DNA of 64,000 nt from Xylocopa sonorina (lineage: Eukaryota; Arthropoda; Insecta; Hymenoptera; Apidae), in the NCBI RefSeq assembly GCF_050948175.1, contig NW_027490257.1:310001-374000 (forward strand). Direction: 5' to 3'. Under the pieces are notes generated by a model, which saw only the letters and a program-made list of their open reading frames with translations, did no database searches and had not been told where the DNA came from. A program made the translations under genes and the position numbers. How positions within the stretch are numbered: position 1 is the first letter of the stretch; each line of letters opens with the position of its first letter. Shown here in pieces: positions 53,301 to 63,569 of this stretch.

Positions 53301-55984
53301 ATACATGATACTTCGCAAATCATATTATATCTTACCATGAAACATAGAGATGAGATGCGATATCGCGTTTTAAGAAGCATTAGAAAGCCATTGCTACGAT
53401 ACGTAGACATCTGCAAACGCTATTTCCTAGCAAGGAAGTGTCGCGTTTGCATTCGTTTGTAGTGTAGACGAGGAATACATGATACTTCGCAAATCATATT
53501 AAATCTTACCTTGAAACATAGAAATGAGATGCGATATCGCGTTTTAAGAAGCATTAGAAATCTATTGCTACGATACGTAGACATCTGCAAACGCCATTTC
53601 CTAGCGAGGAAGTGTCGCACTCACATTCATTTGAAGTGTAGACGAGGAATACATAGAACTTCGCAAATCATGTTATATCTTACCATGAAACATAGAAATG
53701 TGATGCGATATCGCGTTTTAAGAATCATATGAACTCTATTGCTACGATACGTAGACATCTGCAACAGCTATTTCCTTGCAAGGAAGTGTCGCATTTACAT
53801 TCATTTGAAGTGTAGACGAGGAATACATGATACTTCGCAAATCATATTATATCTTACCATGAAACATAGATATGAGATGCGATATCGCGTTTTAAGAAGC
53901 ATTAGAACTCTATTGCTACGATACGTAGACATCTGCAAACGCTATTTCCTAGCAAGAAAGTGTCGCATTTACATTCGTTTGAAGTGTAGACGAGGAATGC
54001 ATAACACTTCGCAATGAATATTATATCTTATCTTGAAACATAGATATGAGATGCAATATCTCGTTTTAAGAAGCATTTGAACTCTATTGCTTCGATACAT
54101 AGACATCTGCAAACGCTATTTCCTTGCAAGGAAGTGTCGCATTTACATTCATTTGAAGTGTAGACGAGGAATACATAACACTTCGCAAATCATATTATAT
54201 CTTACCATGAAACATATAAATGAGATGCGACATCACGTTTTAAGAAGCATTAGAACTCCATTGCTACGATACCTAGACATCTGCAGACGCTATTTCCCAG
54301 CAAGGAAGTGTCGCATTTACATTCGTTTGAAGTGTAGACGAGGAATACATGATACTTCGCAAATCATATTATATCTTACCATGAAACATACAAATGAGAT
54401 TCGATATCGCGTTTTAAGAAGCATTAGAAAGCTATTGCTACGGTACGTAGACATCTGAAAACGCTATTTCCTAGCTAGAAAGTATCGCATTCACATTCAT
54501 TTGAAGTGTAGACGAGGAATACATAACACTTCGCAAATCATGTTATATCTTACCATGAAACATAGAAATGAGATGCGATATCGCGTTTTAAGAATCATAT
54601 GAACTCTATTGCTACGATACGTAGACATCTGCAATCGCTATTTCCTTGCAAGGAAGTGTCGCATTTACATTCATTTGAAGTGTAGACGAGGAATACATAA
54701 CACTTCGCAAATCAAATTACATCTTACCATGAAACATAGAAATGAGATTCGATATCGCGTTTTAAGAAGCATTAGAAAGCTATTGCTACGATACGTAGGC
54801 ATCTGCAAACGCTATTTCCTAGCGAGGAAGTATCGCATTCACATTCATTTGAAGTGTAGACGAGGAATGCATAACACTTCGCAAATCATGTTATATCTTA
54901 ACATGAAACATAGAATTGAGATGCGATATCGCGTTTTAAGAAGCATTAGAACACTATTGCTACGATACCTAGACATGTGCACACGCTATTCCCTAGCAAG
55001 GAAGTGTCGCATTCACATTCATTTGAAGTGTAGACGAGGAATACATAACACTTCGCAAATCATATTATATCTTACCATGAAACATAGAAATGAGATGCAA
55101 TGTCGCGTTTTAAGAAGCATTAGAACTCTATTGCTACGATACGTAGACATCTGCAAACGCTATTTCCTTGCAAGGAAGTGTCGCCTTTACATTCATTTGA
55201 ATCGTAGACGAGGAATGCATAACACTTCGCAATGAATATTATATCTTATCATGAAACATAGATATGAGATGCGATATCGCGTTTTCAGAAGCATTTGAAC
55301 TCTATTGCTTCGATACGTAGACATCTGCAAACGCTATTTCCTTGCAAGGAAGTGTCGCATTTACATTCATTTGAAGTGTAGACGAGGAATACATGACACT
55401 TCGCAAATCATATTATATCTTACCATGAAACATAGAAATGAGATGCGATATCGCGTTTCAAGAAGCATTAGAACACTATTGCTACGATACGTAGACATCT
55501 GCAATCGCTATTTCCTTGCGAGGAAGTGTCGCATTTACATTCATTTGAAGTGTAGACGAGGAATACATAACACTTCGCAAATCATATTATATCTTACCAT
55601 GAAACATAGAAATGAGATGCGATATCGCGTTTTAAGAAGCATTTGAACTCTATTGTTTCGATACGTAGACATCTGCAAACGCTATTTCCTTGCAAGGAAG
55701 TGTCGCATTTACATTCATTTGAAGTGTAGACGAGGAATACATGACACTTAGCAAATCATATTATATCTTACCATGAAACATAGAATTGAGATGCGATATC
55801 GCGTTTTAAGAAGCATTAGAACACTATTGCTACGATACCTAGACATCTGCACACGCTATTCCTTAGCAAGGAAGTGTCGCATTTACATTCATTTGAAGTG
55901 TAGACGAGGAATACATAACACTTCGCAAATCATGTTATATCTTACCATGAAACATAGAACTGAGATGCGATATCTTGTTTTTAG

Positions 55985-57020
55985 AAACATTTGAACTCTA
56001 TTGCTTCGATACGTAGTCATCTGCAAACGCTATTTCCTAGCAAGGAAGTGTCGCATTTACATCCATTTGAATCGTAGACGAGGAATTCATAACACTTCGC
56101 AAATCATGTTATATCTTACCATGAAATATAGAATTGAGATGCGATATCGCGTTTTAAGTAGCATTAGAACACTATTGCTACGATACCTAGACATCTGCAG
56201 ACGCTATTTCCTTGCAAGGAAGTGTCGCATTTACATTCATTTGAAGTGTAGACGAGCAATACATGACACTTCGCAAATCATATTATATCTTACCATGAAA
56301 GATAGAAATGAGATTCGATATGGCGTTTTAAGAAGCATTAGAAAGCTATTGCTACGATACGTAGACATCTGCAAACGCTATTTCCTCGCGAGGAAGTATC
56401 GCATTCACATTCATTTGAAATGTAGACGAGGAATACATAACACTTCGCAAATCATGTTATATCTTACCATGAAACATAGAAATGAGATGCGATATCTTGT
56501 TTTTAGAAACATTTGAACTCTATTGCTTCGATACGTTGACATCTGCAAACGCTATTTCCTAGCAAGGAAGTGTCGCATTTACATCCATTTGAATCGTAGA
56601 CGAGGAATTCATAACACTTCGCAAATCATGTTATATCTTACCATGAAATATAGAATTGAGATGCGATATCGCGTTTTAAGAAGCATTAGAACACTATTGC
56701 TACGATACCTAGACATCTGCAGACGCTATTTCCTTGCAAGGAAGTGTCGCATTTACATTCATTTGAAGTGTAGACGAGCAATACATGACACTTCGCAAAT
56801 CATATTATATCTTACCATGAAAGATAGAAATGAGATTCGATATGGCGTTTTAAGAAGCATTAGAAAGCTATTGCTACGATACGTAGACATCTGCAAACGC
56901 TATTTCCTCGCGAGGAAGTATCGCATTCACATTCATTTGAAATGTAGACGAGGAATACATAACACTTCGCAAATCATGTTATATCTTACCATGAAACATA
57001 GAAATGAGATGCGATATCGC
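55985..57020 (+). repeat. 522-bp three-monomer tandem duplication
   Basis: Both copies carry CTTGTTTTTAGAAACATTTG, CATCCATTTGAATCG, GAGGAATTCATAAC, GAAATATAGAATTGAG, GACGAGCAATACATG, GAAAGATAGAAATGAG, GATATGGCG and CTCGCGAGGAAG at a 522-bp spacing. Seen differences are GTAGTCATC against GTTGACATC (56014/56536) and TTAAGTAGC against TTAAGAAGC (56156/56678). On the right the second copy ends with CGCGTTTTGGGAATC where the first has CTTGTTTTTAG. Confidence 0.85.
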
Positions 57021-59099
57021 GTTTTGGGAATCATATGAATTCTATTGCTACGATACGTAGACATCTGCAATCGCTATTTCCTTGCGAGGAAGTGTCGCAT
57101 TTACATTCATTTGAAGTGTAGACGAGGAATACATAACACTTCGCAAATCATATTATATCTTACCATGAAACATAGAAGTGAGATGCGATATCGCGTTTTA
57201 GGAATCATATGAACTCTATTGCTACGATACGTAGACATCTGCAATCGCTATTTCCTTGCGAGGAAGTGTCGCATTTACATTCATTTGAAGTGTAGACGAG
57301 GAATACATAACACTTCGCAAATCATATTATATCTTACCATGAAACATAGAAGTGAGATGCGATATCGCGTTTTAAGAAGCATTTGAACTCTATTGTTTCA
57401 ATACGTAGACATCTGCAAACGCTATTTCCTTGCAAGGATGTGTCGCATTTACATTCATTTGAAGTGTAGACGGAGAATACATGATACTTCGCAAATCATA
57501 TTACATCTTACCATGAAGCATAGAAATGAGATGCGATATCGCGTTTTAAGAAGTTTTAGAACTCTATTGCTACGACACCTAGACGTCTGCAGACGCTATT
57601 TCCTTGCAAGGAAGTGTCGCATTTACATTCATTTGAAGTGTAGACGAGGAATACATGATACTTCGCAAATCATATTATATCTTACCATGAAACATAGAAA
57701 TGAGATTCGATATCGCGTTTTAAGAATCATATGAACTCTATTGCTACGATACGTAGACATCTGCAATCGCTATTTCCTTGCGAGGAAGTGTCGCATTTAC
57801 ATTCATTTGAAGTGTAGACGAGGAATACATAACACTTCGCAAATCATATTATATCTTACCATGAAACATAGAAGTGAGATGCGATATCGCGTTTTAAGAA
57901 GCATTTGAACTCTATTGTTTCAATACGTAGACATCTGCAAACGCTATTTCCTTGCAAGGATGTGTCGCATTTACATTCATTTGAAGTGTAGACGAGGAAT
58001 ACATGATACTTCGCAAATCATATTATATCTTACCATGAAACATAGAAATGAGATTCGATATCGCGTTTTAAGAATCATATGAACTCTATTGCTACGATAC
58101 GTAGACATCTGCAATCGCTATTTCCTTGCAAGGAAGTGTCGCATTTACATTCATTTGAAGTGTAGACGAGGAATACATAACACTTCGCAAATCATATTAC
58201 ATCTTACCATGAAACATAGAAATGAGATTCGATATCGCGTTTTAAGAAGCATTAGAAAGCTATTGCTACGATACGTAGACATCTGCAAACGCTATTTCCT
58301 AGCGAGGAAGTATCGCATTCACATTCATTTGAAGTGTAGACGAGGAATACATAACACTTCGCAAATCATATTATATCTTACCATGAAACATATAAATGAG
58401 ATGCGATATCACGTTTTAAGAAGCACTAGAACTCCGTTGCTACGATACCTAGACATCTGCAGACGCTATTTCACCGCAAGGAAGTGTCGCATTTACATTC
58501 GTTTGAAGTGTAGACGAGGAATACATGATACTTCGCAAATCATATTAAATCTTACCATGAAACATAGAAATGAGATGCGATATCGCGTTTTAAGAATCAT
58601 ATGAACTCTATTGCTACGATACGTAGACATCTGCAATCGCTATTTCCTTGCAAGGAAGTGTCGCATTTACATTCATTTGAAGTGTAGACGAGGAATACAT
58701 AACACTTCGCAAGTCATATTACATCTTACCATGAAACATAGAAATGAGATTCGATATCGCATTTTAAGAAGAATTAGAAAGCTATTGCTACGATACGTAG
58801 ACATCTGCAAACGCTATTTCCTAGCGAGGAAGTATCGCATTCACATTCATTTGAAGTGTAGACGAGGAATACATAACACTTCGCAAATCATGTTATATCT
58901 TACCATGAAACATAGAAATGAGATGCGATATCGCGTTTTAAGAATCATATGAACTCTATTGCTACGGTACGTAGACATCTGCAATCGCTATTTCCTTGCG
59001 AGGAAGTGTCGCATTTACATTCATTTGAAGTGTAGACGAGGAATACATAACACTTCGCAAATCATATTATATCTTACCATGAAACATAGAAATGAGATG

Positions 59100-59905
59100 C
59101 GATATCGCGTTTTAAGAAGCACTTGAACTCTATTGTTTCGATACGTAGACATCTGCAAACGCTATTTACTTGCAAGGAAGTGTCGCATTTACATTCATTT
59201 GAAGTGTAGACGAGGAATACATGACACTTAGCAAATCATATTATATCTTACCATGAAACATAGAAATGTGATGCGATATGGCGTTTTAAGAAGCATTAGA
59301 AAGCTATTGCTACGATACGTATACATCTGCAAACGCTATTTCCTAGCGAGGAAGTATCGCATGCACATTCATTTGATGTGTAGACGAGGAATACATAACA
59401 CTTCGCAAATCATGTTATATCTTACCATGAAACATAGAAATGAGATGCGATATCGCGTTTTAAGAATCATATGAACTCTATTGCTACGATACGTAGACAT
59501 CTGCAAACGCTATTTCCTTCCAAGGAAGTGTCGCATTTACATTCATTTGAAGTTTAGGCGAGGAATACATAACACTTTGCAATGAATATTATATCTTATC
59601 ATGAAATATAGATATGAGATGCAATATCTCGTTTAAGGAAGCATTTGAACTCTATTGCTTCGATACGTAGACATCTGCAAACGCTATTTCCTTGCAAGGA
59701 AGTGTCGCATTTACATTCATTTGAAGTGTAGGCGAGGAATACATAACACTTCGCAATGAATATTACATCTTATCATGAAACGTAGAAATGAGATGCGATA
59801 TCGCGTTTTAAGAAGTTTTAGAACTCTATTCCTACGATACCTAGACATCTGCAGACGCTATTTCCTAGCAAGGAAGTGTCGCATTTACATTCATTTGAAG
59901 TGTAG
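59100..59905 (+). repeat. Block copy R1 (about 0.8 kb)
   Basis: This matches 62754-63560 at an offset of 3654 bp (21 x 174). Shared rare features in order are GTTTCGATACG, GACACTTAGCAAATC, GATATGGCG, ACGTATACATC, GCATGCACATTC, CCTTCCAAGGAAG, CTTTGCAATGAATATT, GTTTAAGGAAGC, GAAACGTAGAAATG and AGTTTTAGAACTCTATTCC. Differences include TTTACTTGC near 59168, GAAGTTTAGGCG near 59550 and GAAATATAG near 59603. A more distant relative of the same block lies at 51.1-52.9 kb (offset about 8004 at its left end). Confidence 0.85.
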
Positions 59906-62753
59906 ACGAGGAATACATGACACTTCGCAAATCATATTATATCTTACCATGAAACATAGAAATGAGATGCGATATCGCGTTTTAAGAATCATTAGAACAC
60001 TATTGCTACGATACCTAGACATATGCAGACGCTATTTCCTAGCAAGGAAGTGTCGCATTTACATTCATTTGAAGGGTAGACGAGGAATACATGACGCTTC
60101 GCAAATCATATTATATCTTACCATGAAACATAGAAATGAGATGCGATATCGCGTTTTATGAAGCATTAGAAATCTATTGCTACGATACGTAGACATCTGC
60201 AGACGCTATTTCCTTGCAAGGGAGTGTCGCATTTACATTCATTTGAAGTGTAGACGAGGAATACATAACACTTCGCAAATCATGTTATATCTTACCATGA
60301 AACATAGAATTGAGATGCGATATCGCGTTTTAAGAAGCATTAGAACACTATTGCTACGATACCTAGACATCTGCACACGCTATTCCCTAGCAAGGAAGTG
60401 TCGCATTTACATTCATTTGAAGTGTAGACGAGGAATACATAACACTTCGCAAATCATGTTATATCTTACCATGAAACATAGAATTGAGATGCGATATCTT
60501 GTTTTTAGAAACATTTGAACTCTATTGCTTCGATACGTAGACAACTGCAAACGCTATTTCCTAGCAAGGAAGTGTCGCATTTACATCCATTTGAATCGTA
60601 GACGAGGAATTCATAACACTTCGCAATGAATATTATATCTTATCATGAAACATAGATATGAGGTGCAATATCTCGTTTAAGGAAGCATTTGAACTCTATT
60701 GCTTCGATACGTAGACCTCTGCAAACGCTATTTCCTTGCAAGGAAGTGTCGCATTTACATTCATTTGAAGTGTAGGCGAGGAATACATAACACTTCGCAA
60801 ATCATGTTATATCTTACCATGAAACATAGAATTGAGATGCTATATCGCGTTTTAAGAAGCATTAGAACACTATTGCTACGATACCTAGACATCTGCACAC
60901 GCTATTCCCTAGCAAGGAAGTGTCGCATTTACATTCATTTGAAGTGTAGACGAGGAATACATAACACTTCGCAAATCATGTTATATCTTACCATGAAACA
61001 TAGAATTGAGATGCGATATCCTGTTTTTAGAAACATTTGAACTCTATTGCTTCGATACGTAGACATCTGCAAACGCTATTTCCTAGCAAGGAAGTGTCGC
61101 ATTTACATCCATTTGAATCGTAGACGAGGAATGCATAACACTTCGCAATGAATATTATATCTCATCATGAAACATAGATATGAGATGCAATATCTCGTTT
61201 AAGGAAGCATTTGAACTCTATTGCTTCGATACGTAGACATCTGCAAACGCTATTTCCTTGCAAGGAAGTGTCGCATTTACATTCATTTGAAGTGTAGACG
61301 AGGAATACATGATACTTCGCAAATCATATTATATCTTACCATGAAACATAGAGATGAGATGCGATATCGCGTTTTAAGAAGGATTAGAAATCTATTGCTA
61401 CGATACGTAGACATCTGCAAACGCCATTTCCTAGCGAGGAAGTGTCGCACTCACATTCATTTGAAGTGTAGACGAGGAATACATAAAACTTCGCAAATCA
61501 TGTTATATCTTACCATGAAACATAGAAATGTGATGCGATATCGCGTTTTAAGAATCATATGAACTCTATTGCTACTATACGTGGACATCTGCAATAGCTA
61601 TTTCCTTGCAAGGAAGTGTCGCATTTACATTCATTTGAAGTGTAAACGAGGAATACATAACACTTCGCAAATCATATTATATCTTACCATGAAACATAGA
61701 AATGAGATGCGATATCGCGTTTTAAGAAGCATTAGAAAGCTATTGCTACGATACCTAGACATCTGCAGACGCTATTTCCTAGCAAGAAAGTGTCGCATTT
61801 ACATTCGTTTGAAGTGTAGACGAGGAATACATGATACTTCGCAATACATATTATATCTTACCATGAAACATAGAAATGAGATGCGATATCGCGTTTTAAG
61901 AAGCATTAGAACACTATTGCTACGATAGGTAGACATTTGCAAACGCTATTTCCTAGCAAAGAAGTGTCGCATTTACATTCATTTGAATCGAAGACGAGGA
62001 ATGCATAACACTTCGTAATGAATATTATATCTTACCATGAAACATAGAAATGAGATGCGATATCGCGTTTTAAGAAGTTTTAGAACTCTATTCCTACGAT
62101 ACCTAGACATCTGCAGACGCTATTTCCTAGCAAGGAAGTGTCGCATTTACATTCATTTGAAGTGTAGACGAGGAATACATGACACTTCGCAAATCATATT
62201 ATATCTTACCATGAAACATAGAAATGAGATGCGATATCGCGTTTTAAGAATCATTAGAACACTATTGCTACGATACCTAGACATATGCAGACGCTATTTC
62301 CTTGCAAGGAAGTGTCGCATTTACATTCATTTGAAGTGTAGACGAGGAATACATGATACTTCGCAAATCATATTATATTTTACCATGAAACATAGAAATG
62401 AGATGCGATATCGCGTTTTAAGAAGCATTAGAACACTATTGCTACGATACGTAGACATCTGCAAACGCTATTTCCTAGCGAGGAAGTATCGCATTCACAT
62501 TCATTTGAAGTGTAGACGAGTATAACATGACACTTCGCAAATCATGTTATATCTTACCATGAAACATAGAAATGAGATGCAATATCGCGTTTTAAGAATC
62601 ATATGAACTCTATTGCTACGATACGTAGACATCTGCAGACGCTATTTCCTAGCAAGGAAGTGTCGCATTTACATTCATTTGAAGTGTAGACGAGGAATAC
62701 ATGATACTTCGCAAATCATATTATATCTCACCATGAAACATAGAAATGAGATG

Positions 62754-63560
62754 CGATATCGCGTTTTAAGAAGCATTTGAACTCTATTGTTTCGATACGT
62801 AGACATCTGCAAACGCTATTTCCTTGCAAGGAAGTGTCGCATTTACATTCATTTGAAGTGTAGACGAGGAATACATGACACTTAGCAAATCATATTATAT
62901 CTTACCATGAAACATAGAAATGTGATGCGATATGGCGTTTTAAGAAGCATTAGAAAGCTATTGCTACGATACGTATACATCTGCAAACGCTATTTCCTAG
63001 CGAGGAAGTATCGCATGCACATTCATTTGATGTGTAGACGAGGAATACATAACACTTCGCAAATCATGTTATATCTTACCATGAAACATAGAAATGAGAT
63101 GCGATATCGCGTTTTAAGAATCATATGAACTCTATTGCTACGATACGTAGACATCTGCAAACGCTATTTCCTTCCAAGGAAGTGTCGCATTTACATTCAT
63201 TTGAAGTGTAGGCGAGGAATACATAACACTTTGCAATGAATATTATATCTTATCATGAAACATAGATATGAGATGCAATATCTCGTTTAAGGAAGCATTT
63301 GAACTCTATTGCTTCGATACGTAGACATCTGCAAACGCTATTTCCTTGCAAGGAAGTGTCGCATTTACATTCATTTGAAGTGTAGGCGAGGAATACATAA
63401 CACTTCGCAATGAATATTACATCTTATCATGAAACGTAGAAATGAGATGCGATATCGCGTTTTAAGAAGTTTTAGAACTCTATTCCTACGATACCTAGAC
63501 ATCTGCAGACGCTATTTCCTAGCAAGGAAGTGTCGCATTTACATTCATTTGAAGTGTAGA
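62754..63560 (+). repeat. Block copy R2 (about 0.8 kb)
   Basis: This is the partner of 59100-59905 with the same ordered rare variants and only a few substitutions. The match ends at GAGGAATACAT near 63571, where this copy switches to ATAACACTCCGC, a form otherwise typical of the 2-30 kb part of the array. Confidence 0.85.
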
Positions 63561-63569
63561 CGAGGAATA

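Larger units (their letters stand above)
875..61940 (+). repeat. D-type monomers (TAGGTAGACATTTGC variant)
   Basis: About 33 monomers have CTACGATAGGTAGACATTTGC where A has CTACGATACGTAGACATCTGC (both written here up to 21 positions as GATAGGTAG versus GATACGTAG plus ATTTGC versus ATCTGC). They are usually preceded by AGAACACTA and often followed by CTAGCAAAGAAG. Examples lie near 8187, 8359, 10970, 11145, 13407, 17229, 17402, 19665, 20012, 20883, 23493, 23667, 25231, 25578, 25752, 27493, 28188, 29406, 31146, 33058, 33898, 35639, 35989, 38076, 38424, 39469, 42952, 44522, 44695, 46439, 48006 and 61925; two divergent members are near 875 and 18451. The C-to-G change destroys the CTACG/CGTAG dyad and places a TAG stop in the frame that is open in A monomers. 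Confidence 0.8.
17900..63140 (+). repeat. E-type monomers (ATCATATGAACTC variant)
   Basis: These monomers read AGAATCATATGAACTC where A copies read AGAATCATAAGAACTC or AGAAGCATTAGAACTC. Examples lie near 17900, 21386, 22250, 22780, 29567, 30084, 34399, 34747, 36660, 39098, 42586, 49030, 50595, 51462, 53725, 54593, 57034, 57205, 57730, 58076, 58600, 58950, 59468, 61556, 62600 and 63125. None was seen left of 17.9 kb, and they are densest in the right-hand 522-bp-periodic domain, where they form one position of the three-monomer unit. The ATGA step introduces an in-frame TGA into the plus-strand frame that is open in A copies. Confidence 0.75.
619..63500 (+). repeat. B-type hybrid monomers (about 50 dispersed copies)
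   Basis: In about 50 monomers the second half is replaced by a distinct version. It starts CGCAATGAATATTATATCTT (A: CGCAAATCATATT), continues CATAGATATGAGATGCAATATC instead of CATAGAAATGAGATGCGATATC in pieces of that length or less, then AGCATTTGAACTC, and ends at TTGCTTCGATACG. Outside this part of about 95 bp, B and A copies are alike. Starts of CGCAATGAATATT lie near 619, 967, 3403 (variant), 4621, 5668, 7929, 10192, 10714, 11584, 13672, 14194, 18187, 21147, 21669, 22017, 22539, 23062, 24279, 26365, 27930, 29148, 29320, 30540, 30889, 31758, 34858, 37295, 39906, 41300, 43391, 44263, 45134, 46180, 48095, 49138, 49312, 49834, 50183, 51572, 51749 (variant), 52617, 52791, 54010, 55228, 59577, 59751, 60624, 61145, 62013 (variant), 63230 and 63404. 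Right of 49 kb many carry a further CGTTTAAGGAAGC variant. Confidence 0.88.

Noticed and set aside
53420..53620. 66-codon minus-strand open frame
   Set aside because: It is the reverse strand of ordinary monomers with a few stop-removing variants. Its HFLARK ends mirror the plus-strand reading only because TTCCTAGCAAGGAA-type sites are near-palindromic.
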